10,245 nt of DNA, taken from the NCBI GenBank assembly GCA_900549195.1, contig URNK01000051.1:1-10245 (forward strand), in the 5' to 3' direction. The notes under the pieces are model-generated. The model worked only from the letters and a program-made list of their open reading frames with translations. It did not search any database and was not told the origin of the DNA. This document shows, in pieces, positions 1 to 7,663 of this stretch. Made by a program: the position numbers and the translations under genes. Position 1 is the stretch's first letter; every line of letters begins with the position of its first letter. Origin of the DNA: an uncultured Collinsella sp. Its GTDB lineage: Bacteria; Actinomycetota; Coriobacteriia; Coriobacteriales; Coriobacteriaceae.

Positions 1-2
1 TG

Positions 3-3000
3 CAGGAGGTCTTCTCCACCCGTGTGGCTGTCAAGCGGTTTGTCCCCCGGACGGACTGCGTGATCGAGCTGGGCGGCGAGGATGCAAAGATCCTGTTCCT
101 GACCAACGGCACCGAAGTCCGCATGAACGGCAGCTGCGCCGGCGGCACGGGCGCGTTCATCGACCAGATGGCAACCCTGCTGCACACCGACGCGAGCGGC
201 CTCAACGAGCTCGCGGCCAACGCCACCACCATCTATCCCATCGCCAGCCGCTGCGGCGTCTTTGCCAAGACCGACGTGCAGCCGCTGCTCAACGAGGGCG
301 CCCGCCCCGAAGACGTGGCTGCCTCCATCTTCCAAGCCGTCGTGACCCAGACCATCTCGGGCCTGGCGTGCGGCCGTCCCATTCGCGGCAACGTCGCCTT
401 CCTGGGCGGCCCGCTGCAGTATCTCTCCGAGCTGCGCCACCGCTTCTACCTCACGCTCAACCTGGACGAGGAGCACCGTATCGTGCCCCAAAACGCCCAC
501 CTGTTTGTGGCGAGCGGCGCCGCCATGGCACACGAGTCAAACAAGCTCAGCACGTTCCCGCAGCTCATCGAGGCCATCGATGCCCTGGGTGACACGCAGG
601 GTGCCGAGGTCGAGCGTCTGGATCCGCTCTTTGCCAACGACGAGGACTTTGCCGAGTTCAAGACCCGCCACGACCAGGAAGTCGTCCCCAAGGGCAAGCT
701 CGACGGCTACACCGGCCGCGTGTTCATCGGCATCGACGCCGGCTCCACCACCATGAAGGCCGCGCTCGTGGGCGAGGACGGTCAGCTGCTGCACACCTGG
801 TACGGCAACAACAACGGCGACATCCTGGGCACGGCCAAGGTCATCATGGCCGATTTCTACAACCACATCCCCGCCGGCTGCACCATCGGCCACGTGACCA
901 CCACGGGCTACGGCGAGGCGCTTCTCATTGAGGCCCTCAAGGCCGATTCCGGCGAGATCGAGACCGTCGCGCACCTGCGCGGCGCCAAGGCATTCCTGCC
1001 CGGCGTCGAGTTTATCCTGGACATTGGCGGCCAGGACATGAAGTGTCTGCGCGTCAAGGACGGCGTCATCGAGCACATCATGCTCAACGAGGCTTGCTCG
1101 TCGGGCTGCGGCAGCTTTATCGAGAGCTTCGCCGTGTCTATGAACATGGACGTGCGCGCGTTCGCCGATGCCGCCATCCATGCTAAGGCTCCCGTCGACC
1201 TGGGCAGCCGCTGCACGGTCTTTATGAACTCGCGCGTCAAGCAGGCGCAAAAGGAAGGCGCCACGGTGGGCGACATCGCGGCCGGCCTGTCCTATTCCGT
1301 CATCAAGAACGCCCTGTTCAAGGTCATTAAGCTGCGCGACCCCAAGGAGATCGGCAGCCAGGTGATCGTCCAGGGCGGCACCTTTATGTCCGATGCCACG
1401 CTGCGCGCATTTGAGCAGCTCACCGGCGTTCATGCCGTGCGTCCCGACATCGCCGGCTGCATGGGCGCCTACGGTGCGGCCCTGCTCGCCCGCGATCGCG
1501 CCGGCGCCGACGGCACCTCGACCATTCTTTCTGCCGAGGACATCGCGCACCTTACCGTGACGCAAAAGCAAGTCCGCTGCGGCCGTTGCTCTAACAACTG
1601 CCAGCTTACCGTCAACGACTTTGGCGGCGGCAGGCGCTTCATTACCGGCAACCGCTGCGAGAAGGGCGCCGGCCACAAAAAGCAAAAGACCGAGGCCCCC
1701 AACCTCTTCAAAAAGAAAAACGAGCTGCTCTTTAACCGCGAGGTGCTGAGCCCCGACGAGGCCCCGCGCGGCACCGTCGGCATCCCCCGTGCGCTCAACA
1801 TGTACGAGAACTACCCCTTCTGGCACGCGTTCTTTACGCGCCTGGGCTTTAGCGTGCAGCTGTCCGACCAGTCGAGCAAGAAGACCTACCAGGCGGGCAT
1901 CGAGTCCATGCCGTCCGAGAGCGTGTGCTATCCGGCCAAGATGAGCCACGGCCACGTGATGAACCTCATCGACCGCGATGTCGACTTCATTTGGATGCCG
2001 TGCGTGCGCTGGGAGCGCAAGGAGGATCCGACGGCTGGCAACTGCTATAACTGCCCCATCGTCATGAGCTACCCCACGGCGCTGGCGCTCAATATCGACG
2101 AGATTCGTGAGCAGAACATCGAGTTCCTGTACCCGTTTGTGCCGTATCACGATAAGACCGAGCTTAAGCGCCGTCTGTACCAGGTGCTCGCCGTCGACCG
2201 TGTGGCCGATGCTGAGGCCGGTCGCGGTCGCGTGCGCGGTCCCAAGATCACGCGCTCCGAGGTCGATGCCGCCGTCAACGCTGCTTTTGAGGCCGATGCG
2301 CGCTTCCACGAGGACATCCAGACCATGGGCGAGGAGGCTCTCAAGTGGGTCGAGGACCACGGCGGCCACGGCATCGTACTCGCCGGTCGTCCCTACCATA
2401 ACGACCCCGAGATCAACCATGCCCTGCCCGAGCTTATCTCGAGCTTTGGCTTTGCGGTCTTTACCGAGGATTCGCTTGCACACCTGGTGAAGCCCGAGCG
2501 TCCGATTCGCGTCGTTGACCAGTGGATGTACCACAGCCGCCTGTACGCCGTCGCCCGTTTTGTGACGATGCGCAACGACCTGGATCTGATCCAGCTCAAC
2601 TCTTTCGGCTGCGGCCTGGACGCTCTGACCACCGATCAGGTGCAGGAGATCCTGGAGGCCAGCGGCAAGATCTACACCGTGCTCAAGATCGACGAGGTAT
2701 CCAACCTGGGTGCCGCGCGCATCCGCATCCGCTCGCTCATGGCAGCGCTCAAGGACCAGGAGGCCGAGCGCCTGGCCGATGCCACGGCCGCGGGCGAGGC
2801 CTATGAGCAAGGCGATGCCGCGCCGGTGGCGCCCTCCACGGATGCCCCCGCGTTCGCGAGCCGCAAGTACACGTTCGAGGCGCAGCGTGAGAGCGCATCG
2901 ACCGCGTGGCCCAAGGTGCCCTTTACCGAGCAGATGCGCGAGGAGGGCTATACCATCCTGTGCCCGCAGATGGCGCCGATCCACTTTGACCTGGTCAAAG

Positions 3001-4304
3001 AGGTGTTCCGTGGTGCTGGCTACAACTTGGAGCTGCTGCCCTCGACTGACCACGATGCCGTCGAGGCCGGCCTGCGCTATGTGAACAATGACATTTGCTA
3101 CCCGTCGATCCTGGTGACGGGCCAGATTATGGAGGCCATCGAGAGCGGCCGGTACGACCTGTCCAAGACGGCTGTGGTTATCAGCCAGACCGGCGGCGGC
3201 TGCCGCGCTACCAACTACATCGCGCTCATCCGCAAGGCACTGCGCGAGAGCGGTCACCCCGAGATTCCGGTGATCTCGCTTTCGGCCGTGGCGCTCGGCG
3301 AGGACAACCCTGGCTTTAAGATTACGCCGGCGCTGCTTAAGCAGGCAGTCTACGCGGTGCTCTTTGGCGACGTGATGATGCAGATGCTCTATCGCTGCCG
3401 CCCGTACGAGGCCACGCCCGGTGCCGCCAATGCGCTCTACGAGGAGTACATGGCGCGCGCCCGCAAGCTGGCGCCTAAGTTCAACAGGCACAACTACACC
3501 AAGTTGTGCCGCGAGGCCATCCGCGCGTTCGACACCATGCCGCTTGTGGGCGAGGGTACCAAGCCGCGCGTGGGCGTGGTTGGCGAGATCCTGGTCAAGT
3601 TCCATCCCACGGCCAACAACCACGTGGTCGATGTCATTGAGCGCGAGGGCTGCGAGGCCGTGGTACCGGGCCTGCTCGACTTCTTCCTGTACTCCATGAG
3701 CAACGCCGAGCTTCAAAAAGACGAGCTGGGAAGCTCTGCCACGGCGCGCGCTAGCATGCAGGCGCTCATTAAGCTGGTGGACTGGATGCGCACGCCGGTG
3801 GAGGAGATGCTCGAAAAGTCCCGCCGCTTCGAGGCGCCCGAGCGCATTGGCACCATGGCGGACAAGGCTCGTACGGTGCTTTCGGTGTGCAACAACATGG
3901 GCGAAGGCTGGCTGCTCACGGCCGAGATGCTCGACCTGATCGACCACGGTGCGCCCAACATCATCTGCACGCAGCCCTTCGCGTGCCTGCCCAACCACGT
4001 AGTGGGTAAGGCCGTGATCAAGGAGCTGCGCCGCCAGCATCCCGAGAGCAACATCGTCGCGGTGGACTACGACCCCGGCGCGTCCGAGGTCAACCAGCTC
4101 AACCGCATTAAGCTCATGATCAGCGTGGCCAAGGAAAACATGCGCGCCGGCAAGGGCTTTAAGCTCGAGAAGGTGGCGCCGCTCGCGATGGACGAGGTCA
4201 CCGGCCAGATGCGTGCCCACGATGGCTGCGTGAGCTGCGGCTCGGTCGACGAGAGTGCCGTGGCGTCGGTCGCTGAGCGCCTGGGACGCGGCATTAAGAA
4301 GTAA
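3..4304 (+). CDS. Giant acyl-CoA dehydratase activase / dehydratase-like fusion protein (5' partial)
   Basis: The frame is open from base 3 to the TAA at 4302-4304, so the GTG at 24 is not the real start. Numbering residues from that GTG, there are two ASKHA-type ATPase activase modules like HgdC and the BcrAD/BadFG family. The first (truncated) has IELGGEDAK, Cys38 in SCAGGTG and Cys77 in SRCGVFA. The second begins at FIGIDAGST (residue 234), with DIGGQDMK, Cys358 in NEACSSGCG and Cys397 in SRCTVF. Both cysteine pairs are 39 residues apart, the spacing of the two [4Fe-4S] ligands in HgdC. A Cys cluster follows (C519, C522, C526, C545), then a DUF2229-like region from about 583, an FGCG motif, and a dehydratase-D-like region from about 970 (ILCPQMAPIH, NNDICYPS). 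A late CVSCG motif lies near the C terminus. HgdC-type proteins use ATP to push electrons onto a dehydratase or reductase. The substrate of these fusions is not established. At least about 80 N-terminal residues lie upstream of the window. Confidence 0.9.
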   Translation, partial: QEVFSTRVAVKRFVPRTDCVIELGGEDAKILFLTNGTEVRMNGSCAGGTGAFIDQMATLLHTDASGLNELAANATTIYPIASRCGVFAKTDVQPLLNEGARPEDVAASIFQAVVTQTISGLACGRPIRGNVAFLGGPLQYLSELRHRFYLTLNLDEEHRIVPQNAHLFVASGAAMAHESNKLSTFPQLIEAIDALGDTQGAEVERLDPLFANDEDFAEFKTRHDQEVVPKGKLDGYTGRVFIGIDAGSTTMKAALVGEDGQLLHTWYGNNNGDILGTAKVIMADFYNHIPAGCTIGHVTTTGYGEALLIEALKADSGEIETVAHLRGAKAFLPGVEFILDIGGQDMKCLRVKDGVIEHIMLNEACSSGCGSFIESFAVSMNMDVRAFADAAIHAKAPVDLGSRCTVFMNSRVKQAQKEGATVGDIAAGLSYSVIKNALFKVIKLRDPKEIGSQVIVQGGTFMSDATLRAFEQLTGVHAVRPDIAGCMGAYGAALLARDRAGADGTSTILSAEDIAHLTVTQKQVRCGRCSNNCQLTVNDFGGGRRFITGNRCEKGAGHKKQKTEAPNLFKKKNELLFNREVLSPDEAPRGTVGIPRALNMYENYPFWHAFFTRLGFSVQLSDQSSKKTYQAGIESMPSESVCYPAKMSHGHVMNLIDRDVDFIWMPCVRWERKEDPTAGNCYNCPIVMSYPTALALNIDEIREQNIEFLYPFVPYHDKTELKRRLYQVLAVDRVADAEAGRGRVRGPKITRSEVDAAVNAAFEADARFHEDIQTMGEEALKWVEDHGGHGIVLAGRPYHNDPEINHALPELISSFGFAVFTEDSLAHLVKPERPIRVVDQWMYHSRLYAVARFVTMRNDLDLIQLNSFGCGLDALTTDQVQEILEASGKIYTVLKIDEVSNLGAARIRIRSLMAALKDQEAERLADATAAGEAYEQGDAAPVAPSTDAPAFASRKYTFEAQRESASTAWPKVPFTEQMREEGYTILCPQMAPIHFDLVKEVFRGAGYNLELLPSTDHDAVEAGLRYVNNDICYPSILVTGQIMEAIESGRYDLSKTAVVISQTGGGCRATNYIALIRKALRESGHPEIPVISLSAVALGEDNPGFKITPALLKQAVYAVLFGDVMMQMLYRCRPYEATPGAANALYEEYMARARKLAPKFNRHNYTKLCREAIRAFDTMPLVGEGTKPRVGVVGEILVKFHPTANNHVVDVIEREGCEAVVPGLLDFFLYSMSNAELQKDELGSSATARASMQALIKLVDWMRTPVEEMLEKSRRFEAPERIGTMADKARTVLSVCNNMGEGWLLTAEMLDLIDHGAPNIICTQPFACLPNHVVGKAVIKELRRQHPESNIVAVDYDPGASEVNQLNRIKLMISVAKENMRAGKGFKLEKVAPLAMDEVTGQMRAHDGCVSCGSVDESAVASVAERLGRGIKK

Positions 4305-4332
4305 CTGGCCTGCTTTGGGCTAGATATGAGAC

Positions 4333-4369
4333 AAACGGGTGGTAGCCGTACCGGCTACCACCCGTTTTT
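4333..4369 (+). terminator. Rho-independent terminator after the activase fusion gene
   Basis: A perfect 16-bp stem (4333-4348 with 4352-4367) closes a 3-base loop, TAC. The right arm ends in a run of five T (4365-4369). It begins 28 bases after the stop codon at 4304. The A run at the base of the left arm could also let it act in the reverse direction, but no gene converges on it here. It separates the fusion gene from the dehydrogenase gene downstream. Confidence 0.9.
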
Positions 4370-4421
4370 GCTGGACATATGTTGCGTAAATCGTTTTGTC
4401 GCAGCCTTCTGTGCACTCGAA

Positions 4422-4551
4422 TTTCGGAAGTGCGGGAAAAAACGCGAACCTCCTGAGCACACCGCCTTTTTAGACTCTCACGACCTGCGGTTTTGTTGTA
4501 AAAAAAGCCGGTCTGGTCGGCGAATCCCGATTTTTCCCCGCACTTCCGAAA
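4422..4551. repeat. Long imperfect inverted repeat in the 4305-4720 intergenic region
   Basis: The 15-base arm TTTCGGAAGTGCGGG (4422-4436) is exactly complementary to 4537-4551. Skipping one bulged C (4536), pairing extends through five A-T pairs (4437-4441 with 4531-4535). About 90 bases lie between the arms, with T- and A-rich tracts but no clear internal pairing. No reading frame in the 416-base gap looks coding. The rest of the gap (4552-4705) shows no convincing promoter or other structure. The element could be a MITE or REP-like dispersed repeat, or a structured RNA. The sequence alone does not decide. Confidence 0.6.
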
Positions 4552-4705
4552 ACAGCGGTTCAGCAGCGTCAAAAAATGCCCTCAAAATCGAGAGTTAATG
4601 AACAGATGTAGCCGTTCGCCGCAAATTACCGTCCGTTTATAGAACCCACCCCCAGCGTGCAGTCCCCTTACGGTTGAATAAATACACATCTATGGAATTA
4701 CGTAA

Positions 4706-4712
4706 GAGAGGA
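4706..4712 (+). promoter_or_regulatory. Ribosome binding site of the 3-hydroxyacyl-CoA dehydrogenase gene
   Basis: GAGAGGA lies 8 bases before the ATG at 4721, which supports that start. No convincing -35/-10 pair was found between 4560 and 4705. Confidence 0.6.
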
Positions 4713-4720
4713 CTGTTCCT

Positions 4721-5680
4721 ATGAGCTACAAGACCGTTTGTGTTGCCGGCGGCGGCGTGTTAGGAAGCCAGATTGCCTTTCAGGCTGCCTACTGCGGCTT
4801 TGATGTAACGATTTGGCTGCGCAGCGAGGGCAGCATCGGCCGCACCCAGCCCAAGATCGATCATGTGCGCGAGGAGTACATCGCGGCAATCGAGGGTATG
4901 GCGGACGGTACGGGCGAGTGGTGTGCCGGTATCGCCGATAGCGACCAGACCTTCGACAGGGAGGCGGCGCTCGCCGCCGTTGAGCGTGCCTACTCCACAC
5001 TCAAGCTGGAGCTCGACCTCGCCAAGGCCGTTGCCGACGCCGACTTGGTCATCGAGTCTATGGCCGAGGACACACAGGCAAAGATCGACTTCTACAAGAA
5101 GATTGCCCCGGTTCTCCCGCAAAAGACCGTCATCGTCACAAACTCTTCCACGCTGCTGCCGAGCACCTTTGCCAAGTACACTGGTCGCCCCGAGAAGTAC
5201 CTGTCGCTGCACTTTGCCAACTCCATCTGGAAGAACAACATGACCGAGGTCATGGCACAGGACCAAACCGACAAGCGCTACTTCGACGAGCTCGTCGACT
5301 TCGCCAACGACATTCGCATGCTGGCGCTTCCCGTCAACAAGGAAAAGAACGGCTACCTGCTCAATTCCATGCTGGTGCCGTGGCTGCTCTCGGGCCTTGA
5401 CCTGTATGTCTCGGGCGTCAGCGACCCCAAGAGTATCGACCTCGCATGGACGCGCGGCACTGGCGCTCCCAAGGGCCCATTCCGCGTATTCGACACCGTG
5501 GGTATCCAGACGGCCTACAACATCGTTATGCAGTATCAGAAGGTCCCGGGCCTGGTGAGCCCGTTGCTCGAAAAGATGATGATGCCCTACAACTTTAAGG
5601 CTATGGCGTCCGTCCTCAAGAAGATGCTCGACGAAGGCAAGCTGGGCGAAAGCTCGGGCGAGGGCTTCTTCAAGTACTAA
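4721..5680 (+). CDS. NAD-dependent 3-hydroxyacyl-CoA dehydrogenase
   Basis: A complete 319-residue protein, near the usual size of single-domain 3-hydroxyacyl-CoA or 3-hydroxybutyryl-CoA dehydrogenases. It has an N-terminal Rossmann fold with GxGxxG (G10, G12, G15 in AGGGVLGS) and a C-terminal helical domain from about residue 190. The catalytic set fits the family: Ser143, His164, Glu176 and Asn215. Ser-to-His (21) and His-to-Glu (12) spacings equal those of human HADH (Ser137, His158, Glu170), and the Asn is shifted by one. The usual HFFNP motif reads HFANSIWKNN, a variant I associate with dehydrogenases of lactobacilli and other fermenters. The enzyme should interconvert 3-hydroxyacyl-CoA and 3-ketoacyl-CoA in the cytoplasm, probably in fermentation. 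It has its own leader, with no partner thiolase or crotonase beside it. The family assignment is firm; the true substrate, including non-CoA hydroxy acids, is uncertain. Confidence 0.88.
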   Translation: MSYKTVCVAGGGVLGSQIAFQAAYCGFDVTIWLRSEGSIGRTQPKIDHVREEYIAAIEGMADGTGEWCAGIADSDQTFDREAALAAVERAYSTLKLELDLAKAVADADLVIESMAEDTQAKIDFYKKIAPVLPQKTVIVTNSSTLLPSTFAKYTGRPEKYLSLHFANSIWKNNMTEVMAQDQTDKRYFDELVDFANDIRMLALPVNKEKNGYLLNSMLVPWLLSGLDLYVSGVSDPKSIDLAWTRGTGAPKGPFRVFDTVGIQTAYNIVMQYQKVPGLVSPLLEKMMMPYNFKAMASVLKKMLDEGKLGESSGEGFFKY

Positions 5681-5719
5681 AAAATGACCTCTCGGGGACG
5701 GAGGAAAACGGATCATTTT
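5681..5719 (+). repeat. Short hairpin / repeat-like motif directly after the dehydrogenase stop
   Basis: AAAATGA (5681-5687) pairs with TCATTTT (5713-5719). Inside it, CCTC can pair with GAGG around TCGGGGACG. It begins at the base after the TAA (5678-5680). The A-rich left and T-ending right arms suggest a weak terminator. The GGGACGG core is shared with the larger inverted repeat at 9490-9616, so it may be a dispersed intergenic repeat instead. Both roles are inferred. Confidence 0.4.
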
Positions 5720-5735
5720 CGTCCGCCAACAGTGA

Positions 5736-6239
5736 GAAGATGGATCCAGAAATAGAAAGGAGTGGCAATGGGCCGGCTCGGGCTTTGAGGACAAGTTGCT
5801 GCAGGCCCAGGGCGATTTTTCGCTCAACGCGGGCCAGCACAGCGTGACGTATCTGCCGAGTTCTGACATGGCAACGACCGGTCGCTACCAGGTGCTGCTG
5901 TACGACAACAACTTTGGTGCGGCTGAGAGCTATCCCAAGTTCGACTGGGGCCAGCTGGGCGCCGCGGTGGTGACCGACTACAACAAGGGCACGCATTCGT
6001 TTGGGCGCATCTTTACAGTGGACGAGACGGCGCGCACCTACGAACTTGAGGACCAGATCGCCGTGCCGTTTTCGGGCTATGTGAGCAGTGCGCAGCGCGT
6101 CGGCAATTCGAACAGCATGCTCGTGGCATCGGGCCAGGCAAAGACCTTTACCGAGTACGATCGGTATGGTCTACCCATCGCTACCTTTGAGATGGAAGCC
6201 GAAAAGTACATCTACCGCGTGTACAAGTACGAGCTGTAG
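5736..6239 (+). pseudogene. C-terminal remnant of an aryl-sulfate sulfotransferase (ASST) gene
   Basis: The frame is open from just after the TGA at 5733-5735 to the TAG at 6237-6239, about 167 codons. The translated C-terminal part (GQHSVTYLP, YQVLLYDNNFG, SFGRIFTVDETARTYEL, TEYDRYGLPIATFEME) resembles the end of the arylsulfotransferase family. Those enzymes move sulfate between phenolic compounds and are usually about 500-600 residues, so roughly the first two thirds are missing. No good in-frame start exists: TTG 5796 lacks a ribosome binding site. A strong one (AAAGGAG, 5756-5762) sits 5 bases before ATG 5768, but that ATG is in another frame and stops after six codons (TGA 5786-5788). 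This looks like a deletion that joined a gene start to the tail of ASST out of frame. Family assignment rests on remembered motifs and is moderate. A short functional protein from an internal start is less likely. Confidence 0.6.
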
Positions 6240-6308
6240 CGCTGCGCTTGGCTGTGTCTGTGCCCCGTGGCTGCGCGCGCTCGCGCCGGTCTCACCTCAC
6301 GTTCCGCA

Positions 6309-7448
6309 TCACTTTACGTCAAACTCCACGCGATCGAGTTCAGGCACGTTGAGGTCGATGAGCTTGCGGGCGACGTGACGGTCGTGTGCCCCAAGCGCCT
6401 CGCCTGTCGTCACATGGGCGACAATCTCGCGCTCGACGATGCCCTCCTCCTCGCCTTCGGTAGCCGAGGTCTCGACGGCGACGGTGTAGTCCTTAAAGCT
6501 CGGCAGCACCGCGGCAAGCTCGCGTGTGGTCTCGGTGATACCGTACCCGTCCTGCACGCCGGCCTGCGCCGAGCCAATGGACCCCGCCGTCATAACGATG
6601 CAGGGGATGGCAAAGACTACCGTGCCCACAATGATGCGGCGGCGCACCTTGCGTGATAGCTCGTCGACCTCGGCATCTTCCTCGGCAGTCACAATGCCGT
6701 CGCCGTTGAGGTCGCGCTTGAGCGGCACGCGCAATAGAAGCAGCACGGCTTCGGCAGCCAGTGCGATAAAGACCACGTTGATGCCAAACTCGTAAAGCGC
6801 CGAGAGAAACAGTGACCCGCTTGCGATGGCGATGCCATAGCCCGCCGCGCACAGGGGCGGCATGAGCGCGGTCGCCACAGCCACCCCGGCGATGAGCGTG
6901 GCGGGTTCCTGGTCGCGCGAGTTGCCCAGGCCACCCGCAAAGCCGCCCGCGAGCGCGACGGCAAGGTCCCACACAGTCGGTGTCGAATTGTCGATGATGG
7001 CGGCCGTGGTGGTGCCAAGGGGCGAGAGCTTAAAGTACAACGTGGACGTGACCAGGCAAAAGGCCATCTGCAGAGCCAAGCTCGCGACGGCCTCAAGGGT
7101 GATCTCGCGGTCGAGCGTGGCGATGCCGTATGCCATGGCAAGGACCGAGCCCATGAGCGGACAGATGAGCATGGCGCCTACAATGGCGATATCCGAGTCG
7201 ATATCGAGGCCGATGCTCGCGATCAACATGGCAATGATCAAGATGCATAGGTGTGAGCCAGTCAGGCGCGCCCCGTTTACGAAGCGCTTGCGAATCACGT
7301 GATAGGGCGCGCGTCCCTCGCGAATGTTGAATGCCCGCTTTAGAAAGCGGCTTGCGTTCTCCATGGCCTCGCTGTGGGCGGGGCGGATGCCATGGCGCCG
7401 ATGATGGCGCTCGCGCAGTCGCTTGAGCTGTTGTTTATCGAGTTCCAT
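6309..7448 (-). CDS. DUF389 (TIGR00341-like) integral membrane protein with EF-hand-like loop
   Basis: A 379-residue protein of unknown function. The ATG at 7446-7448 was chosen because a GAGGTGG ribosome binding site lies just upstream and a promoter lies beyond it; the frame runs about 129 codons further upstream without family features. After a basic cytosolic-type N terminus (residues 1-60), hydrophobic segments lie near 66-82, 86-110, 117-137, 160-178, 185-210, 213-240 and 272-290. DUF389 hallmarks are GAMLICPLMG (91-100) and GVAVATALMPPLCAAGYG (188-205). Between the last two segments, DLNGDGIVTAEE (246-257) fits the calcium-binding EF-hand loop (D1, N3, D5, G6, V8, E12), followed by an acidic stretch. 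The C-terminal 80 residues are soluble and acidic. The family is predicted to be a transporter or channel-like membrane protein, but no substrate is known. The gene converges on the ASST remnant, and the 69 bases between them hold no clear terminator. Confidence 0.88.
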   Translation of the reverse strand: MELDKQQLKRLRERHHRRHGIRPAHSEAMENASRFLKRAFNIREGRAPYHVIRKRFVNGARLTGSHLCILIIAMLIASIGLDIDSDIAIVGAMLICPLMGSVLAMAYGIATLDREITLEAVASLALQMAFCLVTSTLYFKLSPLGTTTAAIIDNSTPTVWDLAVALAGGFAGGLGNSRDQEPATLIAGVAVATALMPPLCAAGYGIAIASGSLFLSALYEFGINVVFIALAAEAVLLLLRVPLKRDLNGDGIVTAEEDAEVDELSRKVRRRIIVGTVVFAIPCIVMTAGSIGSAQAGVQDGYGITETTRELAAVLPSFKDYTVAVETSATEGEEEGIVEREIVAHVTTGEALGAHDRHVARKLIDLNVPELDRVEFDVK

Positions 7449-7494
7449 ATCCACCTCGTTCTGGCACGTGCCGCGTATCCCGCCCGTCGTCTTT

Positions 7495-7523
7495 ACTCTA
7501 CACCGCGTTGAGCGAGGTGTCAG
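7495..7523 (-). promoter_or_regulatory. Predicted promoter of the DUF389 gene
   Basis: On the minus strand, CTGACA (-35, bases 7518-7523) is separated by exactly 17 bases from TAGAGT (-10, bases 7495-7500). This matches 5 of 6 and 4 of 6 consensus positions. Transcription would start near 7488, giving a leader of about 40 bases before the ATG at 7448. It also supports the short start chosen for this gene. The stretch 7524-7596 holds no other clear signal. Confidence 0.55.
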
Positions 7524-7596
7524 ACAGGGTTTGTTGACCTGGAAGTCAGGCCAATCGGCATGACTAAAAACGCCGTGAGGATCATAAGAGTCAAAT

Positions 7597-7640
7597 AGAC
7601 AAAAGAGCGCGGGGCCGGATGGTCTCCGACCCCGCGCTCT
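7597..7640 (-). terminator. Rho-independent terminator of the OPT transporter gene
   Basis: AGAGCGCGGGG (7604-7614) pairs with CCCCGCGCTCT (7630-7640). After one mismatch a CGG/CCG inner stem closes a 7-base loop. Read on the minus strand it lies about 25 bases past the OPT stop codon and is followed by the T-rich tract TTTTGTCTATTT. It insulates the transporter from the DUF389 gene. Confidence 0.85.
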
Positions 7641-7663
7641 GCACGGGTGCGTTGTTATTGGGT

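Noticed and set aside
537..4220. A 1227-codon open frame on the minus strand, opposite the activase fusion gene
   Set aside because: It is the GC-rich antisense shadow of a strongly supported gene. Its translation shows low-complexity Leu/Ala/His/Arg/Gly content and no family motif.
4294..4598. Small open frames on both strands across the 4305-4720 gap
   Set aside because: They run through the palindromic terminator and the inverted repeat, which gives similar peptides on both strands. They have no ribosome binding site or family match.
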